A stretch of 64,000 nucleotides of DNA from assembly GCF_000311725.1 (NCBI RefSeq), contig NZ_HE978511.1, forward strand, positions 387,498 to 451,497, read 5' to 3'. A model generated the notes under the pieces. That model worked only from the letters and a program-made list of their open reading frames with translations. It was not told the DNA's origin and ran no database searches. Numbering within the stretch: the first letter of the stretch is position 1; each line of letters begins with the position of its first letter. A program made the translations under genes and the position numbers. Source of the stretch: Robertmurraya massiliosenegalensis JC6 (GTDB lineage: Bacteria; Bacillota; Bacilli; Bacillales; Cytobacillaceae). Positions 37,025 through 46,365 of this stretch are shown piece by piece.

Positions 37025-38754
37025 ACTCGAATGTCAACTCCACTATATGAATTCGACGTGTAGGGATTTTCTTTTTTCTTCGTGTCTGCTCCTTTTGCGA
37101 ATGTTGGTTGGAAGGAGATACTAGTTAACGTAAATCCTAGATTACGTAAATTATCTTTTAACGTTTTGATAAACGGTTCTGCTATGAACTTTACTTTTTC
37201 CGTGTCGTTTACAATCGTCATATTCATAATGCGATTTTGAATGTGCATATCAACAATCACTTCATTTAAATATTCCAGTTCTAAGTAGAATAGAACTCGA
37301 CAATATGCTGGGTCGATTTCTCCATTTTCCTTCTTCCGTCCACTCCATTGCACCGTTAAATCTGTTTTTTTCTCCCAAAATGAAAGGGGAACCTGCAGAA
37401 CAAAATTCGTTAGCGGCAGCGTTTCCTGTGATAATAACTGGATACCCGTAATTTTATGTAGCAGCTGTTCTGCATCGCCTTTTACATTCCCTGAAGATTC
37501 CTCATTTATGACACGAAGTAATAGCGCTTTAAGGACATCGAACTTTTGTAATTGATTGCCATTTCCCTCTTTTAACAATGGCAGATGACTTGATTCGTAA
37601 TCGAAACCTATCTTCGAGACTAACATCCGCAGATGATCTGCTACATTTTTTCCAAAGTCGAACTTAAGCACTTCATCATGAGCGTTGTTGACACTATTTT
37701 GCAACATGGTCATTTCTTGTTTTGTCAGTTCAGTCGACATCTTTTCTAAAAAAATGGTAGGATTGTCCGGCAGTGTGTAGGGACGTTTTCCGTCTGCAGA
37801 AAATGCGGAAAGAATTTGCTTTGATAGTAGGATCCCTTTCTCCAGCTCTTTCATTATAGCGGCCTTCACTAAAAGCCCTGTTAAACCCGTTTGATTTTGA
37901 TTCAGGGCTTGCTCCATTCTATTATTTTCATTTATCGGAAGGGATAGCGCACTTGAATTCCTTGCTATTGTTTTGGCTGCTTCAAAAAGAAGCTCACGTT
38001 CTTCCCCTTGACGAACAAATGAAAGCTTTTGTAAAAGCGATAGAGCATTTTGTGATGAAACAGTATCTCGATTATTAAGCCACTCTTTTAATAAAGCACT
38101 AGTCACTTTTTCTGTCACTTTCTCTTGCCCTGTCTTCGTCATTTCCTCTAATAAAAGCAGTAGCTGTTGCCCGTCTTTTGAGAGTTGAGGTGAAGCTCTT
38201 AATTTTGTACTTAGCTGGTCCATTAATTGATGCAACGGTTCTTTCTTCAATGAGGCAAGCATTCCTAAAAAGACGTCCTTTGTTAAAGGTAGATTCCGTA
38301 ACAGCATTTCTTTTACCGCTTCTAGTTTTCCAGGCTCATGTTTATATTCCATTAATCGTTGAGCTATTGCTTGCGATGCCTCCTTTGTAATCGGAAGTTT
38401 CTCTTTTATCAAGTATTGAATCATCTCTCTATTTTCTTTCGTCTCTGGAAGTCCCAGTTGCTTTAATAGACTATTAACAGGCGTCTGATGGTTGTTCCCA
38501 GATTCTTCAAAAGGCAATACCTTCAAATGGAGGCGACCTTCACCAGGTTGGATTTGAAACCAATACTTTCCTCCTGCTGATAAGGGTACCTCGAGCTTAG
38601 CGATCACTTTTTGATCGCCCACCTGAACTTCAGCAGTCTGATTTGGAAAGAGCTTGCCGATTCTCCCATAAATGATCTGGCCTAGTTGAAATGAGCTCGT
38701 CTGGCCTCGAAGGGTATGCTGTTTTTGTAAAGACTGGATAAGGCTTGCGATCAT
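37021..38754 (-). CDS. ylqG: FliK-like protein YlqG of unknown function
   Basis: A 577-residue soluble protein, mostly helical and variable, with no signal peptide. The N-terminal 110 residues contain LGQIIYGRIGKLFPNQTAEVQ and FQIQPGEGRLHLKVLPF, seen in Bacillus YlqG proteins. The C-terminal 110 residues (from about VQWSGRKKENGEID to LRNLGFTLTSISFQP) resemble the Flg_hook domain of FliK by layout. Function unknown. It is coupled to ylqH, so the two form a FliK-like plus FlhB-like pair outside the flagellar operon. Confidence 0.8.
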   Translation of the reverse strand: MIASLIQSLQKQHTLRGQTSSFQLGQIIYGRIGKLFPNQTAEVQVGDQKVIAKLEVPLSAGGKYWFQIQPGEGRLHLKVLPFEESGNNHQTPVNSLLKQLGLPETKENREMIQYLIKEKLPITKEASQAIAQRLMEYKHEPGKLEAVKEMLLRNLPLTKDVFLGMLASLKKEPLHQLMDQLSTKLRASPQLSKDGQQLLLLLEEMTKTGQEKVTEKVTSALLKEWLNNRDTVSSQNALSLLQKLSFVRQGEERELLFEAAKTIARNSSALSLPINENNRMEQALNQNQTGLTGLLVKAAIMKELEKGILLSKQILSAFSADGKRPYTLPDNPTIFLEKMSTELTKQEMTMLQNSVNNAHDEVLKFDFGKNVADHLRMLVSKIGFDYESSHLPLLKEGNGNQLQKFDVLKALLLRVINEESSGNVKGDAEQLLHKITGIQLLSQETLPLTNFVLQVPLSFWEKKTDLTVQWSGRKKENGEIDPAYCRVLFYLELEYLNEVIVDMHIQNRIMNMTIVNDTEKVKFIAEPFIKTLKDNLRNLGFTLTSISFQPTFAKGADTKKKENPYTSNSYSGVDIRV

Positions 38755-38755
38755 C

Positions 38756-39535
38756 TTAATCCTCTCGTTTCATCATACTTTTAATCGGTTCAAAGCTCTT
38801 TCTATGAAATGGTGTAATTCCGTGTTTATCTAGTGCTAATAGGTGATCTTTCGTGCCGTAGCCCATGTTACGAGCAAATTGATAAAAAGGATATTGGCTA
38901 TGCAACTCCTTCATCATTCTATCCCTAGTTACTTTCGCTATAATCGAGGCTGCAGCAATGGAAATACTTTTACCATCACCTTTTATAATTGATTGAGAAG
39001 GATAAGGAGTATCCAATTTCATCGCATCAATTAAAAGATAATCTGGTTTAATCGGCATTTCAGCAATGGAAGAAAGCATCGCTTTTTTAGTCGCTTCATA
39101 TATATTTACTCTATCGATTTCATTTGCTTCAATGATGCCGATACCGATAGATAGGGCGTTCTGCTTAATATAGTCAAAATACTCGTCCCGTTTTGATTCA
39201 GTTAGCTTTTTAGAATCATCAATGCCAAGAAGTTGAAAGTCCGCAGGCAATACGACACACGCTGCCACAACAGGGCCTGCAAGAGGACCGCGGCCAACCT
39301 CATCAATCCCACCTATCATCTTAAATCCTTGTCTCACTAGCTGCCGCTCGATACTCGACATTTGCATGAATTTACCCATCGCCTTCTTTCTCTGTTCGAG
39401 ACGACGTTCATATTTTTGGATTAATTGCTGGACCCCTTTACGACTATCCTGCTTTATTTCTTCTAGGAACGAATCATTCTCTTGCTCTATCTTTAAAAGT
39501 TTTTCTTCAATTTCTTTAATTGTGTATGTAGTCAA
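38756..39535 (-). CDS. rnhB: Ribonuclease HII
   Basis: RNase HII cuts RNA in RNA-DNA hybrids, including single ribonucleotides. The DEXGRG motif is Asp78-Glu79 in GGIDEVGRGPLAGPVV. Further acidic residues lie in IDDSKKLTESKR and DYLLIDAM. The start is TTG at 39535, with AAAGGGG about 10 nt upstream. The 259 residues match B. subtilis RnhB. It lies between rbgA and ylqG. Confidence 0.96.
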   Translation of the reverse strand: MTTYTIKEIEEKLLKIEQENDSFLEEIKQDSRKGVQQLIQKYERRLEQRKKAMGKFMQMSSIERQLVRQGFKMIGGIDEVGRGPLAGPVVAACVVLPADFQLLGIDDSKKLTESKRDEYFDYIKQNALSIGIGIIEANEIDRVNIYEATKKAMLSSIAEMPIKPDYLLIDAMKLDTPYPSQSIIKGDGKSISIAAASIIAKVTRDRMMKELHSQYPFYQFARNMGYGTKDHLLALDKHGITPFHRKSFEPIKSMMKRED

Positions 39536-39591
39536 GGTATGAAAACCCCTTTTATTATGTCATATTGTTTTTATCGGCTAGAAATGAAAAA

Positions 39592-39626
39592 AGTAAAGAC
39601 CTCCTATTGCTGAGAAGGTCTTTACT
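39592..39626 (-). terminator. Intrinsic terminator after rbgA
   Basis: AGTAAAGACC (39592-39601) and GGTCTTTACT (39617-39626) form a perfect 10-bp stem with a 15-nt loop. On the minus strand a TTTTTTC run follows. Confidence 0.9.
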
Positions 39627-39632
39627 TCTTGT

Positions 39633-40490
39633 TTACTCTTCTTCGTATTGCGGTTTTTCAAAGGAAAGTGGTCCTAGTTGCTCTGAGCGAATGTCTCGAA
39701 TCACAAGTTCAGCCACTTTATCATAATTAACCTCGCCACCGCTCATAAATGTACCGCGTCGTTTACCAATCTCATTAAAAAGCTCTACAATATCTTCTGG
39801 TATGTTTTCAAGTTGATATCGCTCTTTTAAACGTGTTGGATATTGATTTTCAAGGAAACGAAGTCCATAAATACTTACATCTTGCAAATTTAAAATCGTA
39901 TCTTTAATCGCCCCAGTTAATGCTAGCTTGGAGCCGACTTCTTGATCCTCAAACTTCGGCCAAAGGATTCCCGGTGTATCTAGTAGTTCTAATTCCTTCC
40001 CTACCTTAATCCACTGCTGCGCTTTCGTGACACCAGGGGTATTACCGGTTTTAGCAATATTTTTCTTTGCTAAACGATTGATTAATGTTGACTTCCCTAC
40101 GTTAGGTATACCAACAATCATCGCTCTAATCGCTCTTGGCTTCACTCCTTTAGCCTGCATCCGATCAAACTTCTCTTTTAAAATCAATTTTGAAGCTGAA
40201 ACAATCTCTTTCATCCCAGTACCCGCTTGGGAATTAATTGCTAGTGCTTTAATCCCTTTTTTATCAAAATAACGAATCCATGCCTTCGTCACATCTTTAT
40301 CAGCCATATCAGCTTTATTTAAAAGGACGAGCCTTGGTTTATGTTGAATGATTTCATCGATCATTGGATTACGAGAGGAATGAGGTATCCTTGCATCAAC
40401 TAGTTCAAAAATGATATCGACAAGTTTTAGCTTTTCTGTTACTTGTCGACGGGCTTTCGCCATATGTCCTGGAAACCATTGAATCGTCAT
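39633..40490 (-). CDS. rbgA: Ribosome biogenesis GTPase RbgA (YlqF)
   Basis: RbgA acts late in 50S subunit assembly. It is a circularly permuted GTPase, so the G motifs run in the order G4 (LLNKADM), then G1 ([15 protein letters not shown]), then G3 (LELLDTPGI). The N terminus [15 protein letters not shown] carries the catalytic-histidine motif described for the family. The 285 residues match B. subtilis. It lies between lepB and rnhB. Confidence 0.97.
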   Translation of the reverse strand: MTIQWFPGHMAKARRQVTEKLKLVDIIFELVDARIPHSSRNPMIDEIIQHKPRLVLLNKADMADKDVTKAWIRYFDKKGIKALAINSQAGTGMKEIVSASKLILKEKFDRMQAKGVKPRAIRAMIVGIPNVGKSTLINRLAKKNIAKTGNTPGVTKAQQWIKVGKELELLDTPGILWPKFEDQEVGSKLALTGAIKDTILNLQDVSIYGLRFLENQYPTRLKERYQLENIPEDIVELFNEIGKRRGTFMSGGEVNYDKVAELVIRDIRSEQLGPLSFEKPQYEEE

Positions 40491-40521
40491 TGCTGCACCT
40501 CCCTCTATGTATAAAAATCAA

Positions 40522-41073
40522 TTATTTTACAAGCCGAATATCTTCTATCGGCCAATAGATCATACTCGTATTACCTAATACTTTTTCCATCGGAACCGTC
40601 CCAATGTGGCGACTATCTTTGCTATACCGTCGATTATCCCCCATGACGAATAAATGGCCCTCTGGAACAACCTCTTGACCTGTGACCTCTTCAAGCGTGA
40701 AAGGCTCTGTTAGTGGTCCATCTATGACCCGATTTTTGAATTCATCAAGATAAGGCTCCTCGTATGCCACTCCATTCACATATAGAGTGTCATTTCGATA
40801 TTCTATTTTATCTCCTGGTAGACCAATGATTCGCTTTATGTAATCCTTATCTTCTGGTGCATGAAAAACAATGATGTCAAATCGTTCAGGCTTCCCAATT
40901 TTATAGCTAAATTTATTGACAATCATTCGATCCTGGTCATTTAAAGTCGGCATCATCGATAAGCCATCCACTACGATAGGGGCGAATAAAAAATAGCGTA
41001 TAAATGCTGCTAACACAACAGCTATAATAAGTGCCTTTGTCCATTCCCATAGTTCATTTTTTTTCTTAGCCAC
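40522..41073 (-). CDS. lepB: Type I signal peptidase
   Basis: It cleaves signal peptides of exported proteins on the outer face of the membrane. One N-terminal helix (about 12-31) is followed by the Ser39/Lys80 dyad (DGLSMMPTL and DYIKRIIGLPGD). The conserved MGDNRRYSKDSRHIG box appears near the C terminus. The start is GTG at 41073, 9 nt after GGTGGGG; an upstream ATG at 41091 lacks a ribosome site. The product is 183 residues, typical of SipS-type peptidases. I recall no such gene at this position in B. subtilis. Confidence 0.95.
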   Translation of the reverse strand: MAKKKNELWEWTKALIIAVVLAAFIRYFLFAPIVVDGLSMMPTLNDQDRMIVNKFSYKIGKPERFDIIVFHAPEDKDYIKRIIGLPGDKIEYRNDTLYVNGVAYEEPYLDEFKNRVIDGPLTEPFTLEEVTGQEVVPEGHLFVMGDNRRYSKDSRHIGTVPMEKVLGNTSMIYWPIEDIRLVK

Positions 41074-41111
41074 TTTTTCAATCCCCACCATTCTTAAAGT
41101 ACACGATTATC

Positions 41112-41140
41112 ATTATGACAATTCTTATATTAAGAGTAAA
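41112..41140 (-). promoter_or_regulatory. Extended -10 promoter of lepB
   Basis: On the minus strand TTTACT (41135-41140), a 17-nt spacer and CATAAT (41112-41117), with TG one base before the -10 hexamer. It predicts a short leader of about 35 nt before the GTG start. Confidence 0.5.
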
Positions 41141-41290
41141 CTATGATAGCCAGTGAAATCAAACGAAAACGAGTGAGAGTACATATTAGAGTATCCAATA
41201 GTTAATGTTTAACATACTTTATTTAACTTTTTATTTATTTGAAACAGGGTGAAGCTGTGAACTTAGGTGAAAACCATCTCTTATGCCCAA

Positions 41291-41358
41291 AACAATAAAG
41301 GAGCCTGTAAGTAAAAATCCATGTTAGATTTTCACATAAACAAGCTCCTTTCATTGTT
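41291..41358 (-). terminator. Nested inverted repeat / terminator after rplS
   Basis: AACAAT plus AAAGGAGC at the left pairs with GCTCCTTT plus ATTGTT at the right, with one bulged base. Inside, AAAATC pairs with GATTTT. The whole is a 68-bp nested hairpin. On the minus strand it ends GCTCCTTTATTGTTTT, a moderate T tract, so it probably terminates the rpsP-rplS region. It is much longer than the other terminators here. Confidence 0.65.
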
Positions 41359-41432
41359 AGGCAGCTGAATCAACCTGAATTCTTCTGCTTCTTTTGTTTA
41401 GCTTCAAGCATAAGCGCTCTACACTTTTTTTA

Positions 41433-41875
<443 letters not shown>

Positions 41876-41881
41876 AGAAGT

Positions 41882-41910
41882 ATCATACCATATTAGGCAT
41901 ACAACTTCAA
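41882..41910 (-). promoter_or_regulatory. Extended -10 promoter of rplS
   Basis: On the minus strand TTGAAG (41905-41910), a 17-nt spacer and TATGAT (41882-41887), preceded by TGG as an extended -10. It begins just after the trmD stop, so rplS can be transcribed apart from trmD. Confidence 0.6.
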
Positions 41911-41912
41911 GC

Positions 41913-42656
41913 TTATTTTTTAAGGCTCTCTATTTCACGAAGCCATTTTTTCTGTTCTTCGGTTAGTTCAAAGTTGTCGAGAAGATCAGGTCTTCGTTCA
42001 TATGTTCTTCTTAGTGACTCCTTCGCTCGCCATTGATCAATTAAGCGATGATTACCTGAAGTGAGGACATCAGGGACCTTTATTCCTCGAAAATCGGCTG
42101 GTCTTGTATAATGAGGATGCTCTAACAAGCCAGTACTAAACGAATCTCTCAAATGCGATTCCTCGTTTCCTAATACCTCAGGTAAGAGCCGAACGACACT
42201 ATCGATAACGACCATTGCACCGAGTTCGCCACCCGTTAACACATAATCACCAATCGATATTTCGTCAGTAATAATATGCTCTCTTATTCTTTCATCATAG
42301 CCTTCATAATGGCCACATATGAATATAAGATGCTCTTCCTTAGCTAGGTCTTCAGCCATTTTTTGATTATAGGTTTTTCCCTGTGGACATAGGAGAATGA
42401 CTCTAGGCTTGTCACTTTCAGCTTCAGCCTTTAAATGAGACACGGCGTCAAAAATCGGTTGAGGTTTCAGGACCATCCCAGCGCCGCCACCATAAGGATA
42501 ATCATCGACTGTTTTGTGCTTGTTATCGGCGAATTCACGAAAATTGACAACATGATAGTCGACAGCCTTTTGTTCCGCTGCTTTTTTCAAAATAGAGCTC
42601 CCAAATACACCTTCAAACATTTCAGGAAACAAGGAAAGAACATCGATTTTCATCAT
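41913..42656 (-). CDS. trmD: tRNA (guanine-N1)-methyltransferase TrmD
   Basis: TrmD methylates G37 of tRNAs, which prevents frameshifting. The SPOUT trefoil-knot motifs [30 protein letters not shown] and LEHPHYTRP are present. The 247 residues match the family. Two adjacent ATG codons occur at the start; the first overlaps the rimM stop by 4 nt and is used. Confidence 0.98.
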   Translation of the reverse strand: MMKIDVLSLFPEMFEGVFGSSILKKAAEQKAVDYHVVNFREFADNKHKTVDDYPYGGGAGMVLKPQPIFDAVSHLKAEAESDKPRVILLCPQGKTYNQKMAEDLAKEEHLIFICGHYEGYDERIREHIITDEISIGDYVLTGGELGAMVVIDSVVRLLPEVLGNEESHLRDSFSTGLLEHPHYTRPADFRGIKVPDVLTSGNHRLIDQWRAKESLRRTYERRPDLLDNFELTEEQKKWLREIESLKK

Positions 42657-43171
42657 GAGAGTAACCCTTCCATCGGCTCTATTAAGATTACCTGCTCCTT
42701 CACATCTACCTTTTTTACGACCTGTTCAATATACGGGATTAAAATATCCTTGCCGCCTTTTCCTTTGACAACCCAAACATCATTTGCCCCTGGAGTTAAA
42801 ATTTCTCGCACTTTCCCAATCTCTTCTCCATCCGTCGTAAAAACGTGACAGCCAATGATTTCATGAAAGTAGAATTCATCTTCTTCCAGCTCTGTTAACT
42901 GGCTTTCTTGGATTTTTAAAATTCCACCTTTCATCGCTTCCACTTCATTCACATTTTCATAACCTTTAAATGTTAATAAATCAAAATTTTTATGCACACG
43001 ATGTGTGGCAACGATTAGTTTCACCGGTTCCTTTGCATCTGGCATGAATAGATAGAGTGGATTTCCGGGAGTATAGCGCTCCTCAGCGAAATCTGTTCTT
43101 GAGATTACACGAACCTCACCTTTAATTCCATGGGTATTTACTATTTTTCCGACATTAAACCATTTTTCCAA
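42653..43171 (-). CDS. rimM: Ribosome maturation factor RimM
   Basis: RimM assists maturation of the 30S head. The N-terminal RimM domain starts [19 protein letters not shown], and the PRC-barrel C-terminal domain has [23 protein letters not shown] and [16 protein letters not shown]. The product is 172 residues. It lies between ylqD and trmD. Confidence 0.97.
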   Translation of the reverse strand: MEKWFNVGKIVNTHGIKGEVRVISRTDFAEERYTPGNPLYLFMPDAKEPVKLIVATHRVHKNFDLLTFKGYENVNEVEAMKGGILKIQESQLTELEEDEFYFHEIIGCHVFTTDGEEIGKVREILTPGANDVWVVKGKGGKDILIPYIEQVVKKVDVKEQVILIEPMEGLLS

Positions 43172-43183
43172 CAGTCATCACCT

Positions 43184-43570
43184 CTACCGAATTTCCGCAA
43201 CGACGCCGTCTTTTATGACAATTGTTTTGCTTGTCGCAATGTCCTCCCAAGCGTCTCCAATCTTAACTTCAATGATCCCTTGAATTTCCTTTTCTTGCAG
43301 TTCACTACCTAATGGTAGCATATGTAATTGTTCTATTTGAAAATCGAGAAGCTTGATTTTTTCTTGGCGAGTATGGATTTCCTTTTCAAATTGTTTGGTT
43401 AAATTCCCTATTGGATATTTTTTCGTCTTTTCTAGCTTTTTCAACTCAAATCGAAGCTGCTCGGTTTCTTTTTTTAACTGGCGCAAATTCTCTTCGTATT
43501 TCTGATGGAGTTGTTCTCTGCTTTTTTCTGTTAGCACTTGCTTGACGACAATTTTTTGAAGAATATTCAT
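43184..43570 (-). CDS. ylqD: YlqD family protein of unknown function
   Basis: A 128-residue soluble protein, with a charged coiled coil over about 15-90 and a short beta region ending KDGVVAEIR. It is the YlqD family by position and sequence; no function is known to me. The start is the ATG at 43570, with GGGAGG 8 nt upstream, inside the longer frame. It precedes rimM by 12 nt, and a terminator separates it from khpA. Confidence 0.9.
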   Translation of the reverse strand: MNILQKIVVKQVLTEKSREQLHQKYEENLRQLKKETEQLRFELKKLEKTKKYPIGNLTKQFEKEIHTRQEKIKLLDFQIEQLHMLPLGSELQEKEIQGIIEVKIGDAWEDIATSKTIVIKDGVVAEIR

Positions 43571-43704
43571 ACTCTGTGCCTCCCTCATTTGAATTATGAA
43601 AGATTATTGCAATCGCTTTTTAAAAAACATTATTAGCTCATTTCGTACGCCTTTTTAGCAAAGCTGAAATGAATCAAAAATCGTGCTTAGCATTGCCTTA
43701 CAAA

Positions 43705-43731
43705 AAAAAGGAGGGAATCTCCCTCCTTTTT
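43705..43731 (-). terminator. Intrinsic terminator after khpA
   Basis: AAAAAGGAGGGA and TCCCTCCTTTTT form a perfect 12-bp stem with a 3-nt loop (43705-43716 with 43720-43731). On the minus strand a T8 tract follows directly. It should end most rpsP-khpA transcripts before ylqD. Confidence 0.92.
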
Positions 43732-43752
43732 CGCTGTAATTCTTGTAGAGCC

Positions 43753-43983
43753 TTACTCAACAATTTCTAAAAATATTTTCTTCTGCCCAGAAGTTCCTGC
43801 TGCGTAGACAACAGTTCGAATAGCTTTAGCAACTCGCCCTTGCTTTCCGATTACCTTCCCCATATCGCTTTTATTGACATTGAGTTTATAGGTAACACGG
43901 TCTGACTCTTCATTGACATCAACTTGGACATCTTCTGGAAAGTCAACAAGCGGCTTGACAATTGTTTCAATAAGCTCTTTCAT
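43753..43983 (-). CDS. khpA: KH-domain RNA-binding protein KhpA (YlqC)
   Basis: KhpA is a small RNA-binding protein that partners KhpB/Jag in many Firmicutes. The 76 residues are a single KH domain with the GKVIGKQGRVAKAIRTVV loop. It lies 5 nt downstream of rpsP and is followed by a strong terminator. Confidence 0.96.
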   Translation of the reverse strand: MKELIETIVKPLVDFPEDVQVDVNEESDRVTYKLNVNKSDMGKVIGKQGRVAKAIRTVVYAAGTSGQKKIFLEIVE

Positions 43984-43988
43984 AAGCC

Positions 43989-44285
<297 letters not shown>

Positions 44286-44299
44286 TCACACAAGATAGA

Positions 44300-44329
44300 A
44301 TAATAACAGATTGTTAAATAGTTTGTAAA
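44300..44329 (-). promoter_or_regulatory. Promoter of rpsP-khpA
   Basis: On the minus strand TTTACA (44324-44329), an 18-nt spacer and TATTAT (44300-44305). An inverted repeat (TTCTTGTC 44337-44344 with GACAAGAA 44359-44366) lies just after the ffh stop but is followed by A residues, so it is not a clear terminator of ffh. Confidence 0.55.
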
Positions 44330-44367
44330 GTGTTTTTTCTTGTCAGATGAAAAATAGCGACAAGAAT

Positions 44368-45735
44368 TTATTGGAAAGGATTAAATGGGAGATTAAATCC
44401 ACCCTTTTTCTTTCCTTTTTTCTTCCCTTTTTGTTGCATCCCAGTCATTTGTTTCATCATTTTTTTCATATCCTCGAACTGCTTTAAGAGACGGTTTACC
44501 TCAGGTACGGATCTTCCGCTCCCTTTAGCAATTCTTTTTCTACGACTTGATGTGATGATTTCAGGATGAATTTTCTCTTCCTTTGTCATCGACTGAATGA
44601 TTGCTTCGACATGGGTTATTTGCTTTTCATCAATTTGCAGATTGTTAAGACCCTTCATTTTATTAGCACCAGGCATCATTTTTAGAAGATCTTCGAGAGG
44701 TCCCATATTGCGAACCTGACCGAGCTGCTCTAAAAAGTCATCTAAGGTAAATGAAGCGGTACGCATCTTCTTCTCCATTTCCCTAGCCTTTTCCTCATCG
44801 ACATTTTCCTGGGCTTTTTCAATTAAAGTCAAAACATCCCCCATCCCAAGAATACGGGAAGCCATTCGTTCTGGATGGAAAGATTCTAGTGCATCTAATT
44901 TCTCACCGAGACCAATGAATTTAATAGGAGTATTCGTAACAGAACGAATTGAGAGTGCCGCACCACCGCGAGTATCTCCATCTAATTTCGTTAGGACCAC
45001 TCCCGTCAATCCAAGCTGCTCATTAAAGCTTGCAGCTACATTGACAGCATCTTGACCCGTCATTGCATCCACGACTAGGAAGATTTCATTCGGGTTTGTG
45101 AGCTCTTTAATCTCTTGTAGTTCACCCATTAGCCCTTCATCAACATGCAGGCGACCTGCAGTATCTATGAGGACATAGTCATGGTGTTCTTCTTTCGCCT
45201 TCGCAATTGCTTGTTTCGCAATTTCAACCGGACTAACTTTGTCACCAAGAGAGAAAACAGGCATATCAAGCTGTTTCCCAAGTGTCTCAAGTTGTTTAAT
45301 CGCAGCGGGACGATAAATATCTGCCGCTACAAGCAACGGTTTACGATTATATTTCTTGCGAAGTAAGTTCGCGAGCTTTCCTGTAGTTGTCGTTTTCCCC
45401 GCACCTTGTAATCCAACCATCATAATGACTGTTGGCGGGCGGTTTGATACAGCAATTTTGCTCTCCTCGCCACCCATCAGGTTGGTGAGTTCTTCTTTTA
45501 CTACTTTGATGACCTGTTGGCCAGGAGTTAAACTTTTTAATACTTCTTGCCCGACGGCACGCTCGCTCACCTTTTTGACGAATTCCTTAACCACTTTGAA
45601 GTTAACGTCTGCTTCTAAAAGAGCAAGGCGAACCTCACGCATCATTTCCTTAACATCCGCTTCAGAGACCTTCCCCTTACCGCGAATCTTTTGCATGGTA
45701 CTTTGCAGTCGGTCGGCTAATCCTTCAAATGCCAT
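44368..45735 (-). CDS. ffh: Signal recognition particle protein Ffh
   Basis: Ffh binds signal sequences and the SRP RNA and docks ribosomes with FtsY. The NG GTPase domain has GLQGAGKTTTTGKLA, DIYRPAAIKQL, DTAGR and TKLDGD. The methionine-rich M domain (about 300-440) follows, with a lysine-rich end (KKGKKKGG). The 455 residues match the family. It lies 11 nt after ylxM. Confidence 0.98.
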   Translation of the reverse strand: MAFEGLADRLQSTMQKIRGKGKVSEADVKEMMREVRLALLEADVNFKVVKEFVKKVSERAVGQEVLKSLTPGQQVIKVVKEELTNLMGGEESKIAVSNRPPTVIMMVGLQGAGKTTTTGKLANLLRKKYNRKPLLVAADIYRPAAIKQLETLGKQLDMPVFSLGDKVSPVEIAKQAIAKAKEEHHDYVLIDTAGRLHVDEGLMGELQEIKELTNPNEIFLVVDAMTGQDAVNVAASFNEQLGLTGVVLTKLDGDTRGGAALSIRSVTNTPIKFIGLGEKLDALESFHPERMASRILGMGDVLTLIEKAQENVDEEKAREMEKKMRTASFTLDDFLEQLGQVRNMGPLEDLLKMMPGANKMKGLNNLQIDEKQITHVEAIIQSMTKEEKIHPEIITSSRRKRIAKGSGRSVPEVNRLLKQFEDMKKMMKQMTGMQQKGKKKGKKKGGFNLPFNPFQ

Positions 45736-45746
45736 CTTGCCGCCTC

Positions 45747-46079
45747 CTAATCCAATTTCTCAAGCTCAGTTACTGCTTCAAGCAGCTCTTGCTTCGATGG
45801 AGCTTCTTTGTTCAAAACTACTTTTATTTCATTAAGTAGCTTGCTCCGCCTTTGGAATTTATCGAATAAAAGTAGCTTTTCTTCATACTCCTCGAGCATC
45901 GCCTCTGTACGCTTAATATTATCGTACACAGCCTGTCTACTCACACCGTATTCATCAGCTATTTCCCCAAGGGAGAAATCATCAAGATAGTAAAGAGACA
46001 TATAGCTCTGTTGTTTTGGTGTTAACAAGGATTGGTAAAAATCATATAAGTAATTGATTCGAGTGGTCTTTTCGAGCAC
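45747..46079 (-). CDS. ylxM: SRP-associated DNA-binding-type protein YlxM
   Basis: YlxM is a small protein with a sigma-70 region 4-like helix-turn-helix, encoded next to ffh in Firmicutes and reported to modulate the signal recognition particle. The helix-turn-helix [20 protein letters not shown] lies at about 33-52. The 110-residue product starts at GTG 46079, with AAGGAGGG upstream. It is cotranscribed with ffh, with its own promoter. Confidence 0.95.
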   Translation of the reverse strand: MLEKTTRINYLYDFYQSLLTPKQQSYMSLYYLDDFSLGEIADEYGVSRQAVYDNIKRTEAMLEEYEEKLLLFDKFQRRSKLLNEIKVVLNKEAPSKQELLEAVTELEKLD

Positions 46080-46119
46080 ACCGATCCCTCCTTGTTAAGT
46101 GAAAAGCCTTTACATTGAC

Positions 46120-46148
46120 AGTTTACACACATCCACTAGGGATGTCAA
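46120..46148 (-). promoter_or_regulatory. Promoter of ylxM-ffh
   Basis: On the minus strand a perfect TTGACA (46143-46148), a 17-nt spacer and TAAACT (46120-46125). The tandem repeat array begins about 22 nt upstream of the -35 hexamer. Confidence 0.55.
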
Positions 46149-46170
46149 GGTAATTCCCTTACATTTCGGT

Positions 46171-46287
46171 AGTTACGGAATTAAGGATTGAAGTTACGGA
46201 ATTAAGTATAAAAGTTACGGAATTATCGAAAAAGTTACGGAATTAAGCACAAAAGTCCCGGAATTATCGAAAAAGTTACGGAATTAA
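46171..46287. repeat. Six-unit tandem repeat, period 20-21 bp
   Basis: Cores AGTTACGGAATTA start at 46171, 46192, 46213, 46233 and 46274, with a variant AGTCCCGGAATTA at 46254. Spacings are 21, 21, 20, 21 and 20 bp. The variable part between cores is of two kinds: TCGAAAA after units 3 and 5, and AAG-type after units 1, 2 and 4. It lies between ftsY and ylxM, upstream of the ylxM promoter. No other such array was noticed in the window. Confidence 0.9.
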
Positions 46288-46329
46288 CATCTATTTTACA
46301 AAAACTCCCTCAGCCAAAACAAACAAAAA

Positions 46330-46350
46330 CCCGGCACAACACGTACCGGG
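46330..46350 (-). terminator. Intrinsic terminator after ftsY
   Basis: On the minus strand CCCGGTAC pairs with GTGCCGGG around a 5-nt loop, and a TTTTTG run follows. It ends the rnc-smc-ftsY transcript. Confidence 0.85.
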
Positions 46351-46365
46351 CCGGGCATACAACTC

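Larger units (their letters stand above)
41074..41432. other. Intergenic region between rplS and lepB
   Basis: 359 bp with no convincing gene. It holds the rplS terminator-like inverted repeat (41291-41358), a lepB promoter (41112-41140), and an AT-rich stretch between them in which I recognise nothing. Confidence 0.6.

Noticed and set aside
44337-44366. Terminator after ffh
   Set aside because: The 8-bp inverted repeat is followed by A residues on the minus strand, so it lacks the T tract required for ffh.
46171-46287. Short repeats considered as a CRISPR array
   Set aside because: The period is only 20-21 bp, spacers are 7-8 bp and similar to one another, and there are no cas genes nearby.
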